From Mya arenaria (Eukaryota; Mollusca; Bivalvia; Myida; Myidae), in assembly GCF_026914265.1 (NCBI RefSeq), contig NC_069128.1:34512498-34576497 (forward strand): 64,000 nucleotides of DNA, given 5' to 3'. A program made the translations under genes and the position numbers. This document shows positions 1-9,990 of the stretch, piece after piece (the first letter of the stretch is position 1; every line of letters begins with the position of its first letter). The notes under the pieces were generated by a model. That model saw only the letters and a list, made by a program, of their open reading frames with translations, was not told where the DNA came from and made no database searches.

Positions 1-542
1 ATTTTGTCCTTTGGGACCATCTCTGGGTACACATATGGTGTATTGTTTTTTTCCTTGGGGTCCATCCCTGATGAACATACACATATGGTAGATAGTTCCT
101 TCCTTGGGGACCATCACCGAAGTATGTACACATATGTTGGATAGTTCTTTCCTTGGGGACCATCCCTGAAGTATGTACACATATGGTGGATTGTTCTTTT
201 CTTGGGGACCATGCCTAAAGTACACATATGGTTGTTTTTTTCTTTCCTAGGGTTCCACCCCTCATGTACACATATGGTTGACTGGTTTATCGTTTAGGTC
301 CATCCCTGGTCTATCCTTTAGGTCCATCCCTGGTCGTACGTACACATATGGTGTATAGTTTCTTCCTTGGGGACCATCACCGAAGTACGTACACATATGG
401 TGTATAGTTTCTTCCTTGGGGACCATCCCTGAAGTACACATATGGTTGTTTGTTCTTTCCTAGGGATCCACACCTCATGTACACATATGGCTGACTGGCC
501 TATCGTTTAGGTCCATCCCTGGTCTATCGTTTAGGTCCATCC
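1..542. repeat. 45-bp minisatellite, block 1
   Basis: Degenerate tandem units of about 45 bp built around TACACATATGG, then a T-rich stretch, then CTTGGGGACCATCCCT. The block runs off the left edge of the window. Units vary in length by a few bases, and some have an extra TAGGTCCATCCCTGGTCTATCG stretch near 285-340 and 500-545. It is near-identical to 1,418-1,932. Confidence 0.9.
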
Positions 543-808
543 CATGTCCATTTTTGTAGTCGAATAAAACTAAATGTTAGTTGATGAAAATACATAAACA
601 TAAACAACTTGATTTTTTTATTTAAGTATTGTAGTTGTTCAGGTTTATTGGTTCATTCAGTGGTGGAAACCTGGGAAAGTTTTTTTTGTTTTTTAAAATA
701 AACACAATTATGAAATAAATTACAATTGTATACTATGAAAAAGAAATAAAGAAAACAGAACTTTGTCAATCAGCTTTACCTAGTGAGGCTTTGCAGCTTT
801 CATTATAG
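543..808 (-). repeat. Spacer copy 1 (gene 3'-end-like segment)
   Basis: A non-minisatellite segment beginning with TCCATTTTTGTAGTCGAATA and ending in CAGCTTTCATTATAG. Four more copies lie at 1,933-2,201, 2,434-2,850, 4,280-4,690 and 5,641-5,898. In copies 3 and 4 the segment continues into a minus-strand coding exon, so this part corresponds to its 3' untranslated side. Copy 1 stops before the exon and joins the minisatellite directly. Confidence 0.8.
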
Positions 809-1932
809 TAATGCGTATATGTACACATATGGTTGTTTATTCTTTCCTAGGGGACCATTCCTTAGGTATTCATATAGTGGATTATTTTGTCCTTGGGGAC
901 CATCCCTGTGGTACACATATGGTGGATTTTTCTTTTCTTGGGGACCATCCCTAAAGTACACATATGGTTGTTTGTTCTTTCCTAGGGATCCACCCTTCAT
1001 GTACACATATGGTTGATTGTTCTTTTCTTGGGGCCTTCCCTAAGGTACACATATGGTGGATTGTTTTTCCTTAGGGTCCATCCCTAAGGTACACATATGG
1101 TGGACTGTTTTTCCTCCGGGTCCATCCCTAAGGTACACATATGGTTGATTGTTCTTTCCTTGGGGCATTCCCTAAGGTACACATATGGTGGATTGTTTTT
1201 CCTTGGGGTCCATCCCTAAGGTACACATATGGTGGATTGTTTTTCCTCTGGGTCCAATCCTGGGATACACATATGGTGGATTGTTGTTTCCTTGGGGACC
1301 ATCCCTGAGATACACATATGGTTGACTGTTCTTTTCTTGGAGACCATCCCTGGGATACACATATGGTGGATTGTTCTTTCCTTGGGGTCCATCCCTTAGG
1401 TACACATATGGTGGATTATTTTGTCCTTTGGGACCATCTCTGGGTACACATATGGTGTATTGTTTTTTTCCTTGGGGTCCATCCCTGATGAACATACACA
1501 TATGGTGGATAGTTCCTTCCTTGGGGACCATCACCGAAGTACGTACACATATGTTGGATAGTTCTTTCCTTGGGGACCATCCCTGAAGTATGTACACATA
1601 TGGTGGATTGTTCTTTTCTTGGGGACCATGCCTAAAGTACACATATGGTTGTTTTTTTCTTTCCTAGGGTTCCACCCCTCATGTACACATATGGTTGACT
1701 GGTTTATCGTTTAGGTCCATCCCTGGTCTATCCTTTAGGTCCATCCCTGGTCGTACGTACACATATGGTGTATAGTTTCTTCCTTGGGGACCATCACCGA
1801 AGTACGTACACATATGGTGTATAGTTTCTTCCTTGGGGACCATCCCTGAAGTACACATATGGTTGTTTGTTCTTTCCTAGGGATCCACACCTCATGTACA
1901 CATATGGTTGACTGGTCTATCGTTTAGGTCCA
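809..1932. repeat. 45-bp minisatellite, block 2
   Basis: About 24 units of the TACACATATGG / GGGGACCATCCCT minisatellite. Its second half (from 1,418) repeats the first 540 bases of the window almost exactly, which shows a recent duplication of minisatellite plus spacer rather than independent growth. Confidence 0.9.
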
Positions 1933-2201
1933 TCCCATGTCCATTTTTGTAGTCGAATAAAACTAAATGTTAGTTGATGAAAATACATAAACATAAACAA
2001 CTTGATTTTTTTATTTAAGTATTGTAGTTGTTCAGGTTTATTGGTTCATTCAGTGGTGGAAACCTGGGAAAGTTTTTTTTGTTTTTTAAAATAAACACAA
2101 TTATGAAATAAATTACAATTGTATACTATGAAAAAGAAATAAAGAAAACAGAACTTTGTCAATCAGCTTTACCTAGTGAGGCTTTGCAGCTTTCATTATA
2201 G
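1933..2201 (-). repeat. Spacer copy 2 (gene 3'-end-like segment)
   Basis: Near-identical to 543-808, with the same right junction into the minisatellite (CATTATAG followed by TAATGCG). It contains no coding exon. Confidence 0.8.
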
Positions 2202-2433
2202 TAATGCGTATATGTACACATATGGTTGTTTATTCTTTCCTAGGGGACCATTCCTTAGGTATTCATATAGTGGATTATTTTGTCCTTGGAAACCATCCCT
2301 GTGGTACACATATGGTGGATTTTTCTTTTCTTGGGGACCATCCCTAAAGTACACATATGGTTGTTTGTTCTTTCCTAGGGATCCACCCCTCATGTAAACA
2401 TATGGTTGACTGGTCTATCGTTTAGGTCCATCC
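2202..2433. repeat. 45-bp minisatellite, block 3 (short)
   Basis: About five units, near-identical to 809-1,010 but with several substitutions (for example TTGGAAACC for TTGGGGACC). Confidence 0.85.
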
Positions 2434-2850
2434 CATGTCCATTTTTGTATTCGAATAAAACTAAATGTTAGTTGATGAAAATACATAAACATAAACAACT
2501 TGATTTTTTTATTTAAGTATTGTAGTTGTTCAGGTTTATTGGTTCACTCAGAGGTGGAAACCTTGGAAGATTGTTTTACAAAATAAACACAATTATGAAA
2601 TAAATTACAATTGTATACTATGAAAAGAAATAAAGAAAAAAGTACTATGTCAATCAGCTTCAACAGGCTTTGCAGCTTTCAATATAGAAAGTTTAATAAA
2701 GTCGACTTAAGATGCAGATGGATTGTGGTATTTGTATAACATAAAGTTCCAAACTGTAGCAGGCATATCATCACTTACAGGTTTTTCTCCTTTGCCAAAT
2801 TCCTTATGTGGTTCTTCTACAGTCAATAATTGAACTTAAAATAGTTCTTT
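2434..2850 (-). repeat. Spacer copy 3, carrying a terminal exon
   Basis: Longer version of the spacer. From left to right it holds the 3'-untranslated-like part (2,434-2,706) and a minus-strand coding stretch (2,707-2,830), and then passes into minisatellite. On the minus strand the order is minisatellite, coding exon, untranslated region. Confidence 0.75.
2707..2830 (-). CDS. Terminal coding exon of an unrecognised gene, copy A
   Basis: Read on the minus strand, 2,830 to 2,707 is open and ends in TAA at 2,709-2,707. The C-terminal peptide includes TVEEPHKEFGKGEKP and DDMPATVWNFMLYKYHN, then PSAS. Composition is ordinary for a protein and unlike the minisatellite. A weak acceptor (ATTGACTGTAG or TTTTAAG) lies at its upstream side, where the 45-bp array begins; a good donor-like CCTGTAAGT also lies inside it, so the splicing is uncertain. 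The copy at 4,546-4,669 has one difference in about 36 codons (His to Gln). I do not recognise the family. Either a duplicated 3' exon of a real gene lying beyond the left edge, or a fossil exon carried along by array growth. Confidence 0.45.
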
Positions 2851-4279
2851 CCTTTGGGTACACAAATGGTGCATTCTTTTTTATTTGGGGTCGTACCTAA
2901 AATCACATATGGTGGATTAATCTTTCCTTGGGGACCATCCCTGGGGTACACATATGGTTGTTTGTTCTTTTATTGGGGACCATCCCTTAGGTACACATAT
3001 GGTTGTTTATTCTTTCCTTGGGGACCATCCCTGGGGTACACATATGGTTGTTTGTTCTTTTATTGGGGTCCACCCCTTATGTACACATATGGTTGATTGT
3101 TCTTTCCTTGGGGACCATCCCTTATGTACACAAATGGTTGATTGTTCTTTCCTTGGGGACCATCCCTGGGGTACACATATGGTGGATTGTTTTTCCTTGG
3201 GGACCATCCCTTAGTAACACATATGATGGATTATTCTTTCCTTGAGGACCATCCCTGGGGAACACATATGGTTGTTTGTTCTTTCCTTGGGGACCATCAC
3301 TGGGGTACACATATGGTTGTTTATTCTTTCCTTGGGGACCATCCCTTAGGTACACATATGGTTGTTTATTCTTTCCTTGGGGACCATCCCTTAGGTACAC
3401 ATATGGTTGTTTATTCTTTCCTTGGGGACCATCCCTGGGGTACACATATGGTTGTTTGTTCTTTCCTTGGGGACCATCCCTGGGGTACACATATGGTTGT
3501 TTGTTCTTTCCTTGGGGACCATCCCTTAGGTACACATATGGTTGTGTGATCTTTCCTTGGGGTCCATCCCTTAGGTACACATATGGTGGATAAGTCTTTC
3601 CTTGGGGAGCATCCCTGGGGTACACATATGGTGGATTATTCTTTCCTTGGGGACCATCTCTAAAGTACACATATGGTTGTTTGTTCTTGCCTTGGGGTCC
3701 ATCCCTTATGTACACATATGGTGGATAAGTCTTTCCTTGGGGACCATCCCTGGGGAACACATATGGTTGTTCGTTCTTTCCTTGAGGTCTATCCCTAAGG
3801 TACACATATGGTGGATTATTTTGTCCTTGGGGACCATCCCTGGGAACACATATGGTTGTTAGATCTTTCCTTGGGGTCCATCCCTTAGGTACACATATGG
3901 TGGATTATTTTGTCCTTGGGGACCATACCTGTGGTACACATATGGTGGATTGTTTTTTTCCTTGGGGTCTATTCCTGAAGTAAGTACACATATGGTTGTT
4001 TGTTCCTTCTTTGGGGACCATCACCAAAGTACGTACACATACGGTGGATTGTTAATAATAATAACTTTATTTAAAGAAGGTAACACATTAAGACATAGGC
4101 ATCATATTATAAACAAACATAACACACAACTTATTTACAATGTGGCCTTTTCTTGGTGACCATCTCTGAAGTACACATATGGTTGTTTTTTCTTTCCTAG
4201 GGATCCACACCTCATGTACACATTTGGTTGACTGGTCTATCGTTTAGGTCCATCCCTGGTCTATCGTTTAGGTCCATCC
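2851..4279. repeat. 45-bp minisatellite, block 4
   Basis: About 28 units. The central part (3,000-3,560) is the most regular, with GGTTGTTTGTTCTTTCC alternating with GGTGGATTATTCTTTCC. A short foreign AT-rich stretch interrupts it at about 4,050-4,140. Because 45 is divisible by three and the unit lacks stops in most frames, long open frames occur on both strands; I do not treat these as genes. Confidence 0.9.
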
Positions 4280-4690
4280 CATGTCCATTTTTGTAGTCGA
4301 ATAAAACTAAATGTTAGTTGATGAAAATACATAAACAACTTGATTTTTTTATTTAAGTATTGTAGTTGTTCAGGTTTATTGGTTCACTTAGAGGTGGAAA
4401 CCTTGGAAGCTGGTTTTAAAAAATGAACACAATTATGAAATAAATTACAATTGTATACTATGAAAAACAAATAAAGAAAACCATACTGTCAATCAGCTTC
4501 ACCAGGCTTTGCAGCTTTCATTATAGAAAGTTTGATAAAGTTGACTTAAGATGCAGATGGATTTTGGTATTTGTATAACATAAAGTTCCAAACTGTAGCA
4601 GGCATATCATCACTTACAGGTTTTTCTCCTTTGCCAAATTCCTTATGTGGTTCTTCTACAGTCAATAATTGAACTTAAAATAGTTCTTTC
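4280..4690 (-). repeat. Spacer copy 4, carrying a terminal exon
   Basis: Second full-length spacer: untranslated-like part 4,280-4,545 and coding stretch 4,546-4,669. Outside the coding stretch it differs from copy 3 at more sites than inside it. Confidence 0.75.
4546..4669 (-). CDS. Terminal coding exon of an unrecognised gene, copy B
   Basis: Same peptide as the exon at 2,707-2,830, ending ...MLYKYQNPSAS then TAA (minus strand, 4,548-4,546). A single substitution changes His to Gln. The exon is preceded on the minus strand by 45-bp units, exactly as in copy A. Function unknown. The low divergence may simply reflect a recent duplication. Confidence 0.45.
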
Positions 4691-5375
4691 CTTGGGGTAC
4701 ACAAATGGTGGATTCTTTTTCATTTAGGGTCATACCTAAGGTATACATATGGTGGATAATTTTTTCCTTGGGGACCATCCCTTAGTAACACAAATGATGG
4801 ATTATTATTTCCTTGGGGACCATCCCTGAGTAACACATATGGTGGATTATTCTTTCCTTGTGGACCATCCCTTAGTAACACATATGGTGGATTATTCTTT
4901 CCTTGGGGACCATCCCTTAGTAACACAAATGATGGATTATTCTTTCCTAGGGGACCATCCCTTAGTAACACATATGGTGGATTATTCTTTCCTTGGGGAC
5001 CATCCCTTAGTAACACATATGGTGGATTATTCTTTCCTTGGGGACCATCCCTTAGTAACACATATGGTGGATTATTCTTTCCTTGGGGACCATCCCTTAG
5101 TAACACATATGGTGGATTATTCTTTCCTTGGGGACCATCCCTTAGTAACACATATGGTGGATTATTCTTTCCTTGGGGACCATTGTTTGTTCTTTCCTTG
5201 GGGACCATCCCTAGAGTACACATATGGTTGTTTGTTCTTTCCTTGGGGACCATCCCTAGAGTACACATATGGTTGTTTGTTCTTTCCTTGGGGACCATCC
5301 CTAGAGTACACATATGGTTGTTTGTTCTTTCCTTGGGGACCATTTCTGTGGTACACATATGGTTGTTTACATAAC
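4691..5375. repeat. 45-bp minisatellite, block 5
   Basis: Two homogeneous sub-blocks: about ten units ending CTTAGTAACACATATG (4,740-5,185) and then four units ending CTAGAGTACACATATG (5,186-5,375). The sharp change of variant at 5,185 suggests local expansion of two different founder units. Confidence 0.9.
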
Positions 5376-5640
5376 TCCATTTCAACCCTAAATTATGGCC
5401 CTTGATTTTTTTTTTTTTATTTTGAAAGGCATATTTGTATACTCTTAACCACATTTTCATATTGGGATATCAAGTTCTTTGAATGACTTGCGTCATTGTT
5501 TGGGCCAGCTGGTGGGAGGGCAGCATCAAAGTCACCTTTTGTATCGAATAATTTTAGTTAGGTTTGACATAAAGAGACCAAACTTGGTAATATTACATCG
5601 TTATTGTATTAACTTCTACGTTAAAGTATTTTTCATGTTT
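5376..5640. other. Unique spacer, nothing recognised
   Basis: AT-rich sequence between array block 5 and spacer copy 5, with a T15-type run at about 5,406. No open frame or RNA recognised. Confidence 0.5.
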
Positions 5641-5898
5641 CTTTTTTTTAGTTGAATAAAGCTTAATGTTAGTTGATGATAATACATAAACATCAACACC
5701 CTTTTTGTACTGAAATAGTGTACTTGTTCAGTTGATTGGTTAACTGTGGTGGAAACTTGGCTACATTTTTTTTAATAAACACAATTATGAAATAAATTAC
5801 AATTGTTTACTATGAAAAAGAAAAAATGAAAACAGTACTATGTTAATCAGCTTCACCAGGCTTAATGCAACTTTCATTATAGGAAGTTTAATAAAGAT
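5641..5898 (-). repeat. Spacer copy 5 (diverged, truncated before the exon)
   Basis: Most diverged copy: GTTGAATAAAGCTTAATG against GTCGAATAAAACTAAATG. It stops at AAGTTTAATAAAG, a few bases before the position of the stop codon in copies 3 and 4, and joins the minisatellite there. Confidence 0.7.
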
Positions 5899-7305
5899 TG
5901 TTCTATCCTTCGGGTTCCTCCCTGGGGTACACAAATGGTGGATTGTTCTTTCCTTAGGGACCATCCCTGGGGTACACATATGGTTGATTGTTCTTTCCTT
6001 GGGGACCATCCCTGGGGTACACATATGGTTGATTGTTCTTTCCTTGGGGACCATCCCTGGGGTACACATATGGTGGATTGTTTTTCCTTGGGGACCATCC
6101 CTGGGGTACACAAATGGTTGATTGTTCTTTCTTTGGGGACCATCCCTGGGGTACACATATGGTGGATTGTTTTTCCTTGGGGACCATCCCTGGAGTACAC
6201 ATACGGTTGATTGTTCTTTCCTTCGGGACGATCCCGTGGGTGCACGTATGGTGGACTAATCTTTCCTTTGGGACCATCCCTGGGGTACACATATGATGGA
6301 TTGTTCTTTCCTTGGGGACCATCCCTGGGGTACACATATGGTTGATTGTTCTTTCCTTCGGGACCATCCCTGGGGTACACATATGATGGATTGTTCTTTC
6401 CTTGGGGACCATCCCTTATGTACACATATGGTTGATTATTCTTTCCTTGGGGACCATCCCTGGGGTACACATATGGTGGATTGTTCTTTCCTTGGGGATC
6501 ATCCCTGGGGTACACATATGGTTGATTGTTCTTTCCTTGGGGACCATCCCTGGGGTACACATATGGTTGATTGTTCTTTCCTTGGGGACCATCCCTGGGG
6601 TACACATATGGTTGATTGTTCTTTCCTTGGGGACGATCCCGTGGGTACACATATGATGGACAGTTCTTTCCTTGGGGACCATCCCGTGGGTGCACATATG
6701 GTGGACTAATCTTTCCTTTGGCTCAATCCTTGGGGTACACATATGGTTGATTTTCTTTCCTTTTGGGACCATCCTTGGGGTACACATATGGTTGATGGTT
6801 TATTCCTTGGGGACCATTCCTGGGGTACACATATGGTGGATAGTTCTTTCCTTGGGGACCATTCCTGGGGTACTTATATAGTGGATAGTTCTTTCCTTGG
6901 GGACCATTCCTGGGGTACACATATGGTGGATAGCTCTTACTTTGGGGACCATTCCTGGGGTACTTATATAGTGGATAGTTCTTTCCTTGGGGAACATTCC
7001 TGGGGTACACCTATAGTGGATTGTTTGTTCCTTGGGGAACATTCCTGGGGTACACCTATAGTGGATTGTTTGTTCCTTGGGGAACATTCCTGGGATACAC
7101 CTATAGTGGATTGTTTGTTTCTTGGGGACCATTCCTGTGGTACACATATGGTTGTTTTTTCTTTTTTGGGGGTCCATCCCTTAGGTACACATATGTTGGA
7201 TTATTTTGTCCTTGGAGACCATCTCTTGGGTAAACATATTGTGGATTGTTCTTTCTTTGGGGATCATCCCTGAGGTACACATATGATGGTCTGTTCTTCC
7301 CTAAG
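5899..7305. repeat. 45-bp minisatellite, block 6
   Basis: About 31 units. 5,930-6,720 is very regular (GGTACACATATGG, GATTGTTCTTTCC, TTGGGGACCATCCCTGG); 6,830-7,130 is a variant with ATTCCTGGGGTA. Degenerates to the right. Confidence 0.9.
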
Positions 7306-7540
7306 GGTCCTTTTTTTAATACAAATACCATGGCATTTTTCTTTCCCACAATCTTTTTTTTTTTGTTATTTCTGCAGTGAAATGAAGCTCAATGAAAGTT
7401 AATAAACATATCGAAGGATTATTTCCTATCTATGAAACAGATTTAACTGTGAAATATTCGTATGTGTCTTCATTACAAGTAATTAACTGGGAAACATTCA
7501 TGTGACAAATATATTATCTGGTGGACAATTAGACTTCATA
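7306..7540. other. Array exit, nothing recognised
   Basis: AT-rich sequence with a T run at about 7,350 and weak similarity (GTGAAATGAAGCTCAATGAAAGTT) to the start of the spacer segment. No gene seen. Confidence 0.4.
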
Positions 7541-7551
7541 CAATATGGTTT

Positions 7552-8152
7552 GAGATAGCCCTGTGCCCCTAAACAGGGTTTAAATATAAAATCTCAACAT
7601 CCCTACATCTGTCTATCCGTCCGTCTGTCTGTCGGCCATCTGTGTGTCCAGCTCAATAACTTGTGTCCGGGCTGTAATTTTCTCTTGTATGGACAGACTT
7701 TAAAATAACCTGCCACATGTGATTGACATAACAGAATGATGTCAGGTGCAAGACCTGTGTCCCTACCTATAAGTTCAAGGTAACACTAAGTGTTTATTAA
7801 CCAGGTTATTCCTAAATATAAGGACACAGAGTATAGGTTGTCGTGTCCGGTCTATAACTTTATCTTGAATGGGCAGATTTAACTTGCCACATGCGTTCAA
7901 CATACCAAGACAATGGGTCGTGTGCAAGACCCATGTCTCTACCTCTATGGTGGAAGATACACTTAGTGTTTATTCACAATGGAATGCTTAATATAAGGCC
8001 ATAAGAATGTAGGTTTCCAAGTATGAGTGGTATTTTTTATGTTCTGAGGCAATTCTAAATAACTTGCCATATATATTTGACTCGTAAAGGCAAGATCAAC
8101 TTTTCATGTACTGACCTTGAGGTATTCATCACATACTGTGACAGGTATTGTT
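7552..8152 (+). repeat. Dispersed repeat, 'GCCCC...GGGCAT' family, copy 1
   Basis: Contains CCAGCTCAATAACTTGTGTCC, GGACAGACTTTAAAATAAC, ACACTTAGTGTTTATTCACAA and ends near TCACATACTGTGACAGG. The same modules in the same order occur at 55,038-55,618; shorter copies are at 8,870-9,060 and 17,622-17,876. In the best copy the ends carry a short inverted repeat (TGCCCCCGAAAGTG). Confidence 0.75.
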
Positions 8153-8869
8153 TTTAATTTTCAACATACTGGCAAATATAGTTTGTATAACATTAAAATT
8201 ATTTATTATTGAGAATATTACAAAGTAATTTACACACTAAATCTAGTTGATGGTTGCTTGCAACTTGCAGTTTTGATGCCAATATTGCTGTGCTGAATTA
8301 TTTGTTTTGCGGATTCAGGTAATGCTCTGGTTAATAGCTCAGCAGGGATTGTGGCGCCAGTTAAGTTCCTACACAGTAATACTGTTCTGATAAAACCGTT
8401 CAATGCCAGTGGAAGCTGTTTTCATATAATAAAATAAAGGGGCTGCCAAACTCTGTAATGTACACTTATAACTAACTAAAATTATGGAAATTATTTTTTG
8501 GATAACGCACTTATGACTGGTGTTAGGAGCATTTGGCAACAGTAATTTATAGTGTTATTATGCTTGGCACTGGTAATTTACTTGAAAAAAAATTAACATT
8601 AGGTCACAGTGTTGAATAAAAACATTTTGAATGCAGATAAATCTTGGTCTTAAAACTGGTGAAACCTTTAATGCATTTCTATGTATTTAGCTTTTTAAAA
8701 CCTTACTTGTCTGTCACATTTGCAAGCTAGCATATTCCTTCATAGTCATTACCTTCATTAGTTAGTTTATTGGAGCTTCTTTAAATGCCACAAGTATGAT
8801 CATCATCTTGATGATTGCATATTTAAATTGAATCATGATTGTAATCATAAGAGATCTATTAATATGACA
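8153..8869. other. Intergenic, nothing recognised
   Basis: AT-rich sequence without convincing open frames, RNA genes or repeat structure that I could see. Confidence 0.4.
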
Positions 8870-9060
8870 CAAAAGGTGGGCATATTTAAATCGCACCATC
8901 CATCCGACCTTCCGTCTGTCCATATGTCCGGCTTAATAACTCCTGCCTGGGGTATAAATTTCCCTTGTATGGACAGATTTTAAAATAAATTTCCACTTGT
9001 TTTTTGATATTCCAAGACAACATGTCATCTGCAAGAACTATGTCCCTACCTTAATCATCA
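8870..9060 (+). repeat. Dispersed repeat, 'GGGCAT' family, partial copy 2
   Basis: GGTGGGCATATTTAAATCGCACC, GTCCGGCTTAATAACTCC and GGACAGATTTTAAAATAAAT match the 5' half of the 55,038 copy. The 3' half is missing. Confidence 0.65.
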
Positions 9061-9064
9061 CATA

Positions 9065-9340
9065 TCTATTGGAATCAATACTGACTTTGTAAGAGAGGCA
9101 ATTTTTCACATTTGTCTTGGAATACATTCTGTCTTTGTATAATATATATCACCACACTTTAAGGTCAAATTAAACATATACATTTGTGCATGAGGACGAT
9201 TGGTGATAAGCTTCTAGGCAGGGCAATTCTGGCCTCATTTCTTTGAATGACTGAACAAACTTTCATGAAAACTTTCATAGGTTACTACCTCACCAGTAAA
9301 ACTGACTGACTTTCTACATCTTTTGCATCATATCCTGAGG
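9065..9340 (-). repeat. Left arm of long inverted repeat
   Basis: The reverse complement of this segment aligns with 9,730-9,990 over about 230 bp: TGATGC..AGATGTAGAAAGTCAGT, TTTTACTGG..AGGTAGTAA, GCTTATCACCAATC, GTGTGGTG, and CAGAATGTATT..AAGA. Identity is roughly 70% by eye. The two arms are separated by about 390 bp. Confidence 0.75.
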
Positions 9341-9704
9341 AGGAAGTATGGATATAAGTTTTGTATATCACATTTTAAAACAGTTACATTTAGAAAAAGG
9401 TTTTTAAGTTTTGGTTATTTGTTTCTGATGGGAAATTTGTATGTCATTTATTCAAGCTTTAATTCTCTTTTACATAATGGGTACCCTGAAAATTGTGTTT
9501 GTTTGTGATAAAACTACTATACAATGACATCTGATCCATGTCATTTTATAGTAGATTACTTGGGTACCATAATCATCAACATACACAATTTTTCATTTTG
9601 TAAATGACTGTTTTAGCTCATTATTCTCTGCAAAATTACTCTTTCTGACAAGTACAATCGAACTAAAAAAGCTGTTTTTTCATGTAATTGTGTTAAGGCA
9701 TGAT

Positions 9705-9990
9705 AAACAAGAGACTTGTCCGTACACCCCCTTCAGGATATGATGCTGAAAATGTAGAAAATCAGTAAGTTTTACTGGCAAGGTAGTAAACTCTGAAATT
9801 GTTCAAGAAAGCTTGTCTAAGGAGTTTGAAGAAAGCAGCCAGAAAAGCCCTGCTTAAATGCTTATCACCAATCCCTTTCATGCACTAATTTATATGTTGA
9901 ATTAGATCTAAATGTGTGGTGTCTGAGATATCATGCATAGTCAGATTGTATTTAAAGAGAAATGTAGATAATTATTTACCTATCTTAGTT
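9705..9990 (+). repeat. Right arm of long inverted repeat
   Basis: Partner of 9,065-9,340. It starts near the shared terminal block AAACAAGAG at 9,705 and runs directly into the 50-bp satellite. The last 60 bases of the arm resemble one satellite unit. Confidence 0.75.

Larger units (their letters stand above)
1..2201. repeat. Higher-order duplication of minisatellite plus spacer
   Basis: Position 1 aligns with 1,418 and position 808 with 2,201. The offset drops from 1,417 to 1,393 because copy 2 lacks a short stretch near 500-540. The higher-order unit is therefore about 1.4 kb, and the two copies differ at few positions. Confidence 0.85.

Noticed and set aside
3122-6709. Long open frames (100-270 codons) on both strands of the 45-bp array
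   Set aside because: They follow from a 45-bp unit that lacks stops. Single frames pass through all three periodic readings as unit length varies, so there is no maintained reading frame.
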